Source: CAVUEG01 sp963740525 (GTDB lineage Bacteria; Actinomycetota; Actinomycetes; Propionibacteriales; Nocardioidaceae). Taken from it: a stretch of DNA of 64,000 nt. Positions 1-9,007 of this stretch are shown here, piece by piece. Location of the stretch: assembly GCA_963740525.1 (NCBI GenBank), contig CAVUEG010000006.1, positions 496,001-560,000 on the forward strand, read 5' to 3'. Position 1 is the stretch's first letter, and each line of letters begins with the position of its first letter. The position numbers and the translations under genes are program-made. Under the pieces are notes generated by a model. It was not told the DNA's origin. It saw only the letters and a program-made list of their open reading frames with translations, and did no database searches.

Positions 1-207
1 GGCGCCGAGCCGGATCGCCAGCCGGTACGACGCCAGCGTGTGCTCGGGGCGGTAGCCGGGCGCGCCCCGATGACCGATCACCAACGGCTCCCGCACCTGC
101 GGCTCGTGGACGCCGGCAGACCAGGCTGGGGCGAAGGAGACGGACGACAGAGTCATGGCGAGGGCTCCTGCGAGGAGGGCGAGGTGGACTTTCCCGAGAG
201 TCGGCAT
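1..207 (-). CDS. glycerophosphodiester phosphodiesterase, secreted (N-terminal fragment)
   Basis: Only the first 69 codons lie in the window; the rest runs off the left edge. The protein starts MPTLGKVHLALLAGALAM, a signal peptide with a hydrophobic core and a likely cleavage after about residue 31 (AWSA-G). It is followed by IGHRGAPGYRPEHTLASY, the N-terminal signature of the GDPD family: the HRG motif at residues 46-48 and the metal-binding glutamate at residue 55. Family members hydrolyse glycerophosphodiesters to glycerol-3-phosphate and an alcohol on a TIM barrel; an exported copy would scavenge phospholipid head groups outside the membrane. It is divergent from the YbaK gene that follows. 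The family call is secure; substrate and full length cannot be judged. Confidence 0.85.
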   Translation of the reverse strand, partial: MPTLGKVHLALLAGALAMTLSSVSFAPAWSAGVHEPQVREPLVIGHRGAPGYRPEHTLASYRLAIRLGA

Positions 208-278
208 GGGTCGAGGCTCGCGAGCCCACGTGACGCCACCACGACTAGCCGGCAAACGGCGCGTGCAGACTGGGTGTC

Positions 279-818
279 ATGGACCTCCGCCTCGGCACCC
301 TCGAGCCACTGCCCGTCCACGACCGCGCTCACCTGCTTGCCGCTCCCGTGGCCTCCGCGTTGGCCGGCTGGACGCACGGTGACCAGGTCGGCGTGGTCGA
401 GATCGACCCGGACCTGGCGGACACCGCGGCGCTGACCGCCGCCTACGGTCTGCCGTTGACGGCGAGCGCGAACTGCGTGGTCGTGGCCGGGCGCCGCGGC
501 GGCGAGGAACGGGTCGCTGCCTGTGTCGTCCGTGCTGACACCCGGGCCGACGTCAACAACCTGGTGAAGCGGACCCTCGACGTGCGCAAGGCGTCGTTCC
601 TGCCCATGGAGCGGGCCGTCGAGGCGACGGGGATGGAGTACGGCGGGATCACCCCGGTCGGGCTCCCCGAGGGCTGGCGGGTGCTGGTCGACGCCGCCGT
701 CCTCGACCTCGCGGTGGCAATCATCGGTTCCGGCGTACGCCGGTCGAAGCTGCTGCTTCCCGGCAGGCTGCTGGCCGAGCTGCCCGGCGCCGAGGTCGTG
801 GAGGGGCTGGGTCAGTGA
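279..818 (+). CDS. YbaK/EbsC family aminoacyl-tRNA deacylase-like protein
   Basis: A 179-residue protein with the YbaK/ProX fold spread over roughly residues 20-170. The typical stretch SANCVVVAGRR (about 63-73) is followed by a lysine-containing VNNLVKRTLDVRKASF segment and then GGITPVGLP (122-130), which marks this family. Relatives hydrolyse mischarged aminoacyl-tRNA (for example Cys- or Ala-tRNAPro) in trans; which tRNA this one edits cannot be told. A box CAGACT ends 7 bases before the ATG, so the transcript may be leaderless. The gene stands alone between the divergent phosphodiesterase and the ABC exporter. Confidence 0.85.
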   Translation: MDLRLGTLEPLPVHDRAHLLAAPVASALAGWTHGDQVGVVEIDPDLADTAALTAAYGLPLTASANCVVVAGRRGGEERVAACVVRADTRADVNNLVKRTLDVRKASFLPMERAVEATGMEYGGITPVGLPEGWRVLVDAAVLDLAVAIIGSGVRRSKLLLPGRLLAELPGAEVVEGLGQ

Positions 819-893
819 CCGTCCCGCTCGCAGCGGGGCCGCACGCCGGGTAATCGAGTGGCCGCGGGTGGCCGGACTCCGTAGCGTGGAGCG

Positions 894-2608
894 GTGCGCC
901 ACCTCCCCCTCGACGATCCCGGCACCGCCGACCACCGGTCTCCTTGGCGCTTCCTGCTGGTGGATGTCACGGGGCCAGTGGCGCACCTCGCGCGTCGGGA
1001 TGGCGTTCGGCATCATCTGGATGTGCAGCCAGGCCGTGATGCCGGCGCGTGATCGGCCGGGCGATCGACGACGGCGTCGCCGCGCGCGACGGCGAGGCCT
1101 CCTCGGTGGACGGCGCTGATGTTCGCCATCGGCTTGGTCCAGGCGGGCGCGGGCATCATGCGTCACCGGTTCGCGGTGACGAACTGGCTGACCGCCGCCT
1201 ACCGCACCGTGCAGCTGGTGACGCGTCAGGCGACCCACCTCGGCGCGACGCTGCCCAAGCGGGTCGCGACCGGAGAGGTCGTCGCGATCGGCACCAACGA
1301 CCTGTCCCACATCGGCAACGCGATGGACGTGCATCGCCCGCGATCGCCGGCGCGGTCGTCGTCGTTCCTGGTGGTCGCGGTGATCCTGCTAGCACCTCGG
1401 TCACGCTCGGCCTGGTGGTGCTGGTCGGCGTACCCTGCTGCTGCTGCTGATCGGGCCCGCTGCTCAAGCCGCTGCAGCGTCGCAACCTCACCCAGCGCGA
1501 GATGATGGGCGACCTGTCCAACCTCGCGACCGACATCGTCAGCGGGCTGCGCGTGCTGCGCGGCATCGGCGGCGAGAAGGTCTTCCACGACCGCTACGTC
1601 GCGCGAGTCGCAGAAGGTGCGCAGGGCCGGGGTCGAGGTGGCCGGATGCAGTCCATCCTCGACGCCCTGCAGATCCTGCTTCCCGGAGTCTTCGTGGTGG
1701 TCGTGGTCTGGGTCGGCGCCCGGTTCGCGGTCCAGGGACAGATGACGCCCGGCGAGCTGGTCGCCTTCTACGGCTACGCGGCCTTCCTGATGATGCCGCT
1801 GCGCACCGCGACCGAGTTCGCCAACAAGGGGATCCGGGCCTTCGTGTCGGCTCGGCGCATCGTCCGGGTGCTCTCGCTGGAGCCCGAGATCGACCAGGGA
1901 CGGGGTCTCGAGGCGCCGCCGGCCGACTCGCTCCTGGTCGACCCGCATGAGCGGGGTGCGGCATCACACCGGGACTGATCACCGCGCTGGTCTCGGAGCG
2001 CCCGGAGGACGCCTCGGTCATCGCGGACCGGCTCGGCCGGTACGTCGACGGTGACGTCACCTGGGGCGGCGTACGCCTCAGCGACCTCGACCGCGAGCCA
2101 GATCCGGCCGCGGATCGTCGTCTCCGATGCCAGCACCACGCTCTTCTCCGGTGTACTCGACACCGAGCTCGACCCGCACGGCACCGGCGACCTGACCGGC
2201 GCGCTGCTCACCGCGTCGGCCGAGGACGTGCTCGAGGCGCTGCCGGACGGCATGAAGACCACCGTCGCCGAGCGTGGCCGCTCGTTCTCCGGGGGACAGC
2301 GGCAGCGGCTGGTGCTGGCCCGCGCGCTCGCCGCGGACCCCGAGATCCTGGTGCTGGTCGACCCGACGTCGGCCGTGGACGCGCACACGGAGGCGCGGAT
2401 CGCCGCGCGCCTGCGCGCCCACCGTGCCGGTCGGACCACCGTGGTCACCACGTCCAGCCCGCTGATGCTCGACCGGGTGGACGAGGTGCTCTTCGTCCAC
2501 CACGGCGAGGTGGTGGCTGCCGGATCGCACGTCGAGCTGTTGGCGACCGTGCGCGAGTACCGCGCCGTGGTCACCCGCGAGGTCGACGACCTGGAGGAAG
2601 TCCGATGA
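894..2608 (+). pseudogene. ABC exporter half-transporter, degenerate-site partner (multiply frameshifted)
   Basis: Reading across all three frames restores a permease-ATPase half-transporter of about 570 residues, from a GTG at 894 to the TGA at 2606-2608. Recognisable blocks are FAIGLVQAGAGIMRHRF (1120s), MMGDLSNLATDIVSGLRVL (1502 on) and the ATPase end from about 2100. Apparent +1 shifts fall near 958, 1044, 1105, several between 1335 and 1465, 1604, 1643, 1950-1965 and 2098. In the nucleotide-binding domain the Walker A is replaced by ALVSERPEDAS and the Walker B reads LVLVDPTSAVD, so this site is degenerate, but the signature FSGGQRQRL is canonical. It overlaps the next gene by ATGA. No premature stops occur between shifts, so a sequencing cause is possible. 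Substrate unknown. Confidence 0.75.
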
Positions 2609-4355
2609 GCGAGATCCTCCCGGTCGCCGACGGTCCCCAGGTGGCTCGCTACCTGCGCCGGCTGGCGCGCGCCTACCCGGCCCAGGTGTGGGGCGGGATC
2701 GGACTGCACTCGCTGGCCGCAGCTCGCCGGGCTGGCCGCGCCGCGCCTGATCGGCGACCTGGTCCAGGCGGTCCAGGACGGCACCACCGTCGGCCACGTC
2801 GACCACGTCGTCGCCTGGCTCGCCGCGTTCCTGCTCGCCCAGACCGTCCTGACCCGCTACGCGCGGTACGTCTCCTCGACCCTCGGGGAGCAGGCACTCG
2901 CCGAGCTCCGCGAGGACTTCGTGGAGAACACGCTCGCTCTGCCGATCGGCGTGGTGGAGAGCGCCGGCAGCGGTGATCTCCTGACCCGCACCTCCCGTGA
3001 CATCGAGCAGCTCGGCTGGTCGGTGAGGTGGGCACTTCCCGAGTGGACAATCGCGGCGATCACCGCGGTGCTGACCTTCGCGGGAGCGCTCACCGTCGGC
3101 TGGTGGGTCGCCCTGCCCTGCCTGCTCGGCGTACCGCCGCTGGTGATCGGCCTGCGGTGGTACCTCAAGCGCGCCAAGGCGGGCTACCTGCGCGAGAGCG
3201 CGTCGTACTCGGTGATCAACGCCTCGCTCACCGAGACCGTCGAGGGTGCCCGCACGGTCGAGGCTCTCGGCATGGGTCGGCGCCGGGTGGCGCGGGTCGA
3301 CGGTGACATCGCCGCGTCGTACGCAGCGGAGCGGTACACGCTCTTCCTGCGCACGGTCTTCTTCCCCTCGGTGGAGGTCGCCTACCTGATCCCCACGGTC
3401 GCGACCCTGCTGTTCGGAGGCTGGCTCTACACCCAGGGCTCGGTCTCCCTCGGTGCCGTCACTTCGGCGACGCTCTACGTGCAGATGCTCATCGACCCGG
3501 TCGACCGGGTGGTCAGCATCCTCGACGAGCTCCAGGTCGGTGCGGCCTCGCTGGCTCGCCTGCTTGGCGTCGCCGACGTCGAGGACGACCGCACCCCCAC
3601 CGGCGCGGTGCCGACCGGAGAGGAGCTCGCGGCACAGGACGTGCGCTTCGCCTACGTCCCCGGGCGCGACGTGCTGCACGGGATCGACCTCACGGTCGGC
3701 GTCGGCGAGCGGATCGCGATGGTCGGCCCCTCTGGTGCAGGCAAGTCAACGCTCGGCCGGCTCCTCGCCGGCATCCATCCGCCTCGCACCGGGCTCGGTG
3801 ACCGTCGGCGGCGTCGGCCTCACCGAGCTGCCGCTGGCCGACCTGCGCGGCCATGTCGCGCTGGTCACCCAGGAGCACCATGTCTTCGTCGGGTCGATCC
3901 GCGAGAACCTGGCCTTGGCCATCGCCGACAAGGCCGATGACGAGCGGCTCCACTCCGCGCTCCGCGCCGTCGACGCCGACGAGTGGGTCAGGGCCCTGCC
4001 CGACGGCCTGGACACGCTGGTCGGCTCCGGTGGACGGGCGCTGCTGCCCGCGCAGGCGCAGCAGGTGGCGCTGGCCCGGCTGGTGCTCGCCGACCCGCAC
4101 ACGCTGGTACTCGACGAGGCGACCTCGCTGATCGACCCGCGCGCGGCCCGCCACCTCGAGCGCTCGCTGGCCGCCGTGCTCGATGGCCGCACCGTGATCG
4201 CGATCGCCCACCGGCTGCTTCTCCGCCCACGACGCCGACCGGGTGGCCGTCGTCGAGGACGGCCGTGATCTCCGAGTTCGGCTCCCACGACGAGCTGGTC
4301 GCTCCAAGGCGGGTCCTACGCCGCGCTCTGGGCGTCCTGGCACGGCGCCGACTGA
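2605..4355 (+). pseudogene. ABC exporter half-transporter, catalytic-site partner (frameshifted)
   Basis: Second half of the heterodimeric exporter, starting in the ATGA overlap with its partner. The long central frame (2921-3790) holds the membrane domain and the ATPase start with a canonical Walker A GPSGAGKST. After a shift near 3790 the Q-loop (VTQEHHVF), Walker B LVLDEATS and H-loop IAHRL follow. The signature loop, normally LSGGQ, is degenerate (LLPAQAQQV). Further shifts lie near 2720, 4215, 4262 and 4310; the restored end is SYAALWASWHGAD with TGA at 4353-4355. With its partner it would form one working ATP site: Walker A/B from here, signature from the partner. Known relatives are drug or lipid exporters; the substrate is not deducible. 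Confidence 0.75.
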
Positions 4356-4370
4356 CCGCCCTGACCTATG

Positions 4371-4430
4371 CGGTTTGGTCCCCAACCGCAGGTTTCAGGT
4401 CCGGAAGCATGCGGTTTGTGACCAATGGGC
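4371..4430 (+). repeat. 60-bp dispersed element, copy 1 (hairpin TGCGGTT...AACCGCA)
   Basis: A 60-base block with a second, roughly 85 percent identical copy at 25787-25846. Both begin with a perfect stem, TGCGGTT / AACCGCA, around the loop TGGTCCCC, and end in GTTTGTGACCAATGGG, so TTGGTC and GACCAA also form an outer inverted repeat. This copy lies 15 bases after the ABC stop codon and 115 bases before the Calx-beta gene. A third GGACCAATGA motif follows at about 4446. It may be an operator, a terminator or a small repeat element. Confidence 0.6.
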
Positions 4431-4544
4431 GCAACGTCCGGTGCAGGACCAATGACCTAGGCGAATGGCCCTAACTCGTCATGTGCCCGCGGCCGCGACA
4501 GAGCATGCTGACCCGACGGGGCCGGGGAACTATGGGAGGGCCAC

Positions 4545-6437
4545 GTGCCGATCCAACGGCTTCGCAGGAAGCTCGCAAGTGCTGGGGTAGTCGTCGGACT
4601 GGTTGCAGGAACGCTCGCGCTGACCAGCGTCTCCGCGTACGCCGCCCTTCCGCGAGCGACCGTCAAGGGCACCACCGTCACCGAGCGGGATGCCGCCGGC
4701 CTGATCGCGAAGGCGAAGGTCGTGTTGTCGCGCCCTGCGGTCGGACGCACCGTGGTCAAGTACGTCACGGTCGCCGGCACGGCGAAGCCCGGCCAGGACT
4801 ACACCGCTCGACGAGGCAAGGTCGTCCTCCGCCCAGGACAGCGCAGCAAGGTGATCAAGGTGCCGATCACCGGTGACCTTCTCGACGAGAACACCGAGGC
4901 CTTCAAGGTCCGGATCTACAGCCCGACCCGAGCCCGCCTGGGTGCTCGCCGCAAGGCCGCGGTCAAGATCCTCGACAACGACCCGATGCCTGTCGCGTCC
5001 ACCGAGGACGCGTCGGTTCCCGAGGGCGACACCGGTGTGAGCACTCTGCACTTCCCGGTGTCGCTCTCGGAGCCGAGCGGCCGGACCGTCACCGTCCCCT
5101 ACTCGGTCTCGGCCGGGTCGGCGATCCCGAACACCGACTTCGTCGCCGTGCCCGCCGGCACCCTGACGTTCCCGGCAGGAACCACCTCCCTGCCGGTCGA
5201 CGTCTCGGTGATCGGTGACACGCTCAACGAGGCCAACGAGACGTTGACGCTGACCCTCGGCGCGCCCACGAACGCCACGTTGGGCACTGCCACGGGCACC
5301 GGGACCATCCAGGACGACGACGGTCCGGCCCTCTCGGTCCCCGACCTGCCCGTGCTCGAGGGGCTCACCGCGACCCTGCCGGTGACCCTCGCCAACCCGA
5401 GCCTGCAGACGGTCACGGTCGACTACGCCACGGTGCCCGGTACGGCGACCTCACCCGCCGACTTCACCAGCACCACCGGCACGCTCACGTTCCTGCCGGG
5501 CGTGACCACGCAGAACGTCATGGTTCCCACCGTGAACGACACCGTCGACGAGGTCGACGAGACGTTCACCGTGGTGCTGTCCAACCCGGTCAACAGCAAG
5601 CTCGGTGACCCGTCCTCCACGGTGACGATCCTCGACGACGACGGGCCGCTGCTGTCCATGGTCAACGTCAGCCACCTGGAGGGCTGGCAGCCGCAGAACT
5701 ACGTCTTCACCGTCTTGATGTCGGCGCCGAGCCCGCAGCAGGTGGACGTCGACTACGCGACCACGAACTTCAACGCCCTGGCCGGCAGCGACTACACGGC
5801 GACCGCGGGACACCTCACGTTCCTGCCGGGACAGACCAGCAAGACCGTGACCGTGCCGGTCGCGGGCGACCTGGTCGCCGAGCCGAACGAGACCTTCCTG
5901 CTGGGCTTGTCGAACCCACTGAAGGCCACCGTGCCGGGCAGCGGGCTCGCAGTCGGCACGATCACCAACGACGACTGCTACGACCTCGACGAGGGAGCGG
6001 CCGGCGCCACCGACCTCGGGGCGATGACCGGGGACGCGACCTCGAGCCTGTCGCGCACCGGCACGATCTGCCTCGACGACGCCGACTGGTACCACGTCCG
6101 GCTGACGGAGTCCGTCTTCAACATCTTCCTGGCCAAGCCGCTGCTCCTCACCGCGACCCTGAAGCCGGGCCTGGCACCAGCGCAGACAGCGGGGAACCTC
6201 GTGCTCGAGTTCTGGACGACGAACGGCGCAACCCTGCTCGGCCGCTCGAACGTGGCGGGCACGGGGACGGAGACGCTCAGCGGCCAGAAGAACGACGTCG
6301 TGGTGCTGACGCTTCTCGATCCGCCCGACGCGTCGGACTTCCTGATCAAGATCTCCGGCGCCCCAGACAACGTCAACAGCTACACGCTCGACCTCACCGG
6401 CAACCTCGCGTCGGTGACGCCGATAGGCCTGCCCTGA
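4545..6437 (+). CDS. secreted Calx-beta repeat protein
   Basis: The 630-residue product starts at GTG 4545, with a strong ribosome-binding site GGGAGGG just upstream. A signal peptide (about residues 1-33, ending VSAYA) is followed by four Calx-beta domains, at roughly 36-148, 149-260, 261-367 and 368-485. Each has the DYTA/DF..-GTLTF-PG core and ends in an acidic calcium-binding cluster (ILDNDP, IQDDDGP, ILDDDGP, ITNDD). The last 145 residues form a different beta-rich domain containing a cysteine pair (DDCYD, TICLDDADWYHV) that resembles pre-peptidase or adhesion C-terminal modules. Such proteins act outside the cell in calcium-dependent binding. No sorting signal or enzyme motif is visible, so the ligand is unknown. 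Confidence 0.85.
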   Translation: MPIQRLRRKLASAGVVVGLVAGTLALTSVSAYAALPRATVKGTTVTERDAAGLIAKAKVVLSRPAVGRTVVKYVTVAGTAKPGQDYTARRGKVVLRPGQRSKVIKVPITGDLLDENTEAFKVRIYSPTRARLGARRKAAVKILDNDPMPVASTEDASVPEGDTGVSTLHFPVSLSEPSGRTVTVPYSVSAGSAIPNTDFVAVPAGTLTFPAGTTSLPVDVSVIGDTLNEANETLTLTLGAPTNATLGTATGTGTIQDDDGPALSVPDLPVLEGLTATLPVTLANPSLQTVTVDYATVPGTATSPADFTSTTGTLTFLPGVTTQNVMVPTVNDTVDEVDETFTVVLSNPVNSKLGDPSSTVTILDDDGPLLSMVNVSHLEGWQPQNYVFTVLMSAPSPQQVDVDYATTNFNALAGSDYTATAGHLTFLPGQTSKTVTVPVAGDLVAEPNETFLLGLSNPLKATVPGSGLAVGTITNDDCYDLDEGAAGATDLGAMTGDATSSLSRTGTICLDDADWYHVRLTESVFNIFLAKPLLLTATLKPGLAPAQTAGNLVLEFWTTNGATLLGRSNVAGTGTETLSGQKNDVVVLTLLDPPDASDFLIKISGAPDNVNSYTLDLTGNLASVTPIGLP

Positions 6438-6452
6438 GCGGGGTCAGCGAGG

Positions 6453-7181
6453 TCAGTCGCGCGACAGCGAGCGTGCGATCACGTCGTTCGCGGCGCGCTG
6501 GAAGCCGCTCACGACTGACTGCAGGGTGAGCTGGCGCAGGCGGCCCATCGAGCGCTCGAAACGGGCCGCGTCATCGCCCGAGCGCTGGGTGGCGCGGTAC
6601 GGCGCGAGCACGCGCCGTCGCAGGATGTCGGTGAGCTCGTCAGCGAGCGCGTGCATGTGGCGGTCGATCGCCTCACTGGCCTCGACCACGCCATCGAGCG
6701 GGAGGTCGAGGTCGAGGGCCTCGACTCCTGTGTCGAAGGACGGCTGGGGGACGTACCCGTCCTCGGTCCGCAGCACCGCTGAGGTCACCTCGAGCTGCTC
6801 GAGCTGGCTCGCGAACAGCCTTCGCCCGGCACGCTCGGAGAGCTCATCGGCACTCAGCACCTCGCGAACGCCACTCGTCCAGGACGTCAGCATGGCCCGC
6901 TGGACGGCCAGGTCCTCGACGCTGGCCCGGGCCGGGATCCGCTGCATGTAGCGCTCGATCGCCGCGAGCGTGAAGCCGTGGTCCTGGAGCGCGCGCACCA
7001 GCTCCAGACGGGCCCGATGCTCGTCGGAGTAGTACGCCACCCGGCCCCGCCGTACCGGCGGTGGGAGCAGGCCCAGGGTCGAGTAGTACCGGGTGGTCCG
7101 CACGGTCACGCCCGTCGCGAGGGCCAGCTCGTCGATCGTCAGCAGGCCGGATGCATCCTCGGCGGCAGACATCTCAGTCAC
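6453..7181 (-). CDS. MerR family transcriptional regulator
   Basis: A 242-residue protein with an N-terminal MerR winged helix (about residues 13-82): LLTIDELALATGVTVRTTRY, then YYSTLGLLPPPVRRGRVAYY, then a long dimerisation helix. The C-terminal part (about 90-242) is an alpha-helical region with no cysteine cluster typical of metal sensors, so an organic or protein signal is more likely. It overlaps the upstream npdG by 8 bases on the same strand, which implies one transcript and translational coupling. It probably controls the npdG/LLM divergent promoter region; this is inferred from position only. Confidence 0.85.
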   Translation of the reverse strand: MTEMSAAEDASGLLTIDELALATGVTVRTTRYYSTLGLLPPPVRRGRVAYYSDEHRARLELVRALQDHGFTLAAIERYMQRIPARASVEDLAVQRAMLTSWTSGVREVLSADELSERAGRRLFASQLEQLEVTSAVLRTEDGYVPQPSFDTGVEALDLDLPLDGVVEASEAIDRHMHALADELTDILRRRVLAPYRATQRSGDDAARFERSMGRLRQLTLQSVVSGFQRAANDVIARSLSRD

Positions 7182-7878
7182 GGCCCTCTTCGCGCGGCAC
7201 CCCGGCCATGGCGAGGCCGGAGCGGACCTTGTACTTCTTGTTCACCGAGATCAGCACGGCCGTCAGCGGCTCCAGCTGACGCGCCAGTCGCAGCGCCCCG
7301 GCGTCGATTCCCAGATGCCCGGTGACCGCGACCGCGAGCTCCATCGCCACCTGCTTGGCCGCCTCGTCATCCCCGCATACCAGGACGTCCTCGTGGTCGA
7401 GGGTGTCCTCGTCGCCCCAGAGCGAGACGGCCGAGACATGGTGGAAGGCGCCGACCAGACGGGCACCGGTCGCCGTCGCCTGCGCCTCCTCGGCCGCGCT
7501 GCCACCGGGTACGTCGAGCCCGAAGGGGCCGCGCTTGTCGAAGCCGAGCGGGTTCACGCAGCTGATCACGACCTTGCCGTCGAGCTCTGCCGCGAGCTCG
7601 GTCACGAGCGCTTCGTGGCCGTCGTACGGGACCGCGAGGACGACCACGTCCGCCGCCCTGGCCGCTTCGAGGTTGGTCGCTCCCGCCATCGAGACCGCAT
7701 CCGCCCCCTGGGTCGTGGCGTCACCGATCCGGGCCCGGATCTCCTCGGCGGTCGCGGCGGCGCGCTCCGCGGAGCGCGAGCCCAGCGTGACGTCGTGTCC
7801 AGCGGCGGCCCAGCGGTAACCGAGCCCCTTGCCCTGTGGCCCGGTGCCCCCGACCACTGCGATCCTGTAGCTCGACAC
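7174..7878 (-). CDS. npdG: NADPH-dependent F420 reductase
   Basis: The 234-residue protein begins with a Rossmann fold, IAVVGGTGPQGKGLG (about 6-20), followed by GSRSAERA, the basic/serine turn that holds the NADPH phosphate. The conserved VVLAVPYDGH, SCVNPLGF and GAFHHVSA segments match F420H2:NADP oxidoreductase (NpdG/Fno). It moves hydride between NADPH and coenzyme F420 in the cytoplasm and would recharge F420 for the LLM oxidoreductase encoded divergently 100 bases away. fbiC for F420 synthesis lies 6 kb downstream. The gene is the first of a two-gene unit with merR. Confidence 0.88.
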   Translation of the reverse strand: MSSYRIAVVGGTGPQGKGLGYRWAAAGHDVTLGSRSAERAAATAEEIRARIGDATTQGADAVSMAGATNLEAARAADVVVLAVPYDGHEALVTELAAELDGKVVISCVNPLGFDKRGPFGLDVPGGSAAEEAQATATGARLVGAFHHVSAVSLWGDEDTLDHEDVLVCGDDEAAKQVAMELAVAVTGHLGIDAGALRLARQLEPLTAVLISVNKKYKVRSGLAMAGVPREEGRD

Positions 7879-7929
7879 GGACTCTCCTCACGGTGCCCCC
7901 GACCCGGGTCCTCACGACGTCTTGAATGA

Positions 7930-7948
7930 TGACACATTCGCTGTAACA
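7930..7948. promoter_or_regulatory. candidate operator, imperfect inverted repeat
   Basis: In the 100-base gap between npdG and the divergent oxidoreductase, TGACACA and TGTAACA face each other around TTCGC (5 of 7 positions pair). The site sits where one regulator, perhaps the adjacent MerR protein, could control both directions. The pairing is imperfect, so this is a suggestion only. Confidence 0.3.
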
Positions 7949-7978
7949 GTTGGCCCGTCACCCTGAGAGGACCGCTCG

Positions 7979-9007
7979 ATGAAGCTCTCCACCCCCCTGA
8001 TGTACGCCGGCAACCCGCGCGACGCCGCCGACTCGATCGCCTCGCTGGAGAAGGCCGGGCTGGACACGGTCTGGATCGCCGAGGCGTACGGTTTCGACGC
8101 CCCCACGCTGATGGGCTACCTGGCCGCGAAGACCGAGCGGGTCGAGATCGGCTCGGCCATCCTCAACGTCTTCTCTCGCACCCCCGCCCTGCTGGCCCAG
8201 ACGGCGGCCGGCCTCGACAACGTCAGCGGCGGCCGGGCGATCCTGGGCCTGGGTGCGTCCGGCCCCCAGGTGATCGAGGGCTGGCACGGCATGGCGTACT
8301 CCAAGCCACTCGCGAGGACCCGCGAGGTGGTCGACATCGTCCGCAGCGCGCTGCGACGCGAGCGTCTCGAGCACGACGGGATCTTCACCCTCCCCCTCCC
8401 CGCCGACCAGGGCACCGGCCTGGGCAAGCCGTTGAAGATGCTCACCCACCCGGAGCGCGACACGATCCCGATCTACATCGCCGCGCTGGGCAAGAAGAGC
8501 GTCGAGGGCACCGCGGAGTACGCCGACGGCTGGCTCCCCTTCCTCTACGCCCCCGAGCTCGCCGGCAAGGTCTGGGGCGACGCGCTCGCCCGCGGGCGGG
8601 GGAAGCGACCCGACAGCCTGGCTCCGCTCGAGGTGGCCGCCGGCGGGATGGCCGCGATCGGCGAGGACGTCAAGGGGCTGCTCGACTTCGCTCGCCCGAT
8701 GGCCGCCCTGTACATCGGCGGGATGGGCGCCAAGGGGAAGAACTTCTACAACGACCTGGTCTGCGAGTACGGCTACGAGGCCGAGGCCGCCACCATCCAG
8801 GAGCTCTACCTGGCCGGGAAGAAGCAGGAGGCGGAGGCCAAAGTGCCCCTTGACCTGCTCGAGATGTGCAACCTGGTCGGGCCGGAGTCCTACGTGAAGG
8901 AGCGGATCGCCGCGTTCCGCGAGTCCGGCGTGACCAACCTCAACGTCACCCCGGTCGCGGACGACCCCGCGACCGTGATCGCCAGCCTCAAGGAGTGGAC
9001 CAGCTGA
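7979..9007 (+). CDS. LLM class F420-dependent oxidoreductase
   Basis: A 342-residue TIM-barrel protein of the luciferase-like monooxygenase superfamily, F420-dependent branch. The start MKLSTPLMYAGNPRDAADSI, the GLDTVWIAEAYGFDAPT segment and the RVEIGSAILNVFSRTPALLA strand are typical; GGRAILGLGASGPQVIEGWHG holds the cofactor loop. The ATG follows a good ribosome-binding site (GAGAGGA, 7 bases of spacing). Its stop codon overlaps the ATG of the acyl-CoA dehydrogenase by one base (TGATG), so the two are translationally coupled. The substrate is unknown; pairing with an acyl-CoA dehydrogenase points to lipid or acyl-CoA metabolism. Confidence 0.85.
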   Translation: MKLSTPLMYAGNPRDAADSIASLEKAGLDTVWIAEAYGFDAPTLMGYLAAKTERVEIGSAILNVFSRTPALLAQTAAGLDNVSGGRAILGLGASGPQVIEGWHGMAYSKPLARTREVVDIVRSALRRERLEHDGIFTLPLPADQGTGLGKPLKMLTHPERDTIPIYIAALGKKSVEGTAEYADGWLPFLYAPELAGKVWGDALARGRGKRPDSLAPLEVAAGGMAAIGEDVKGLLDFARPMAALYIGGMGAKGKNFYNDLVCEYGYEAEAATIQELYLAGKKQEAEAKVPLDLLEMCNLVGPESYVKERIAAFRESGVTNLNVTPVADDPATVIASLKEWTS

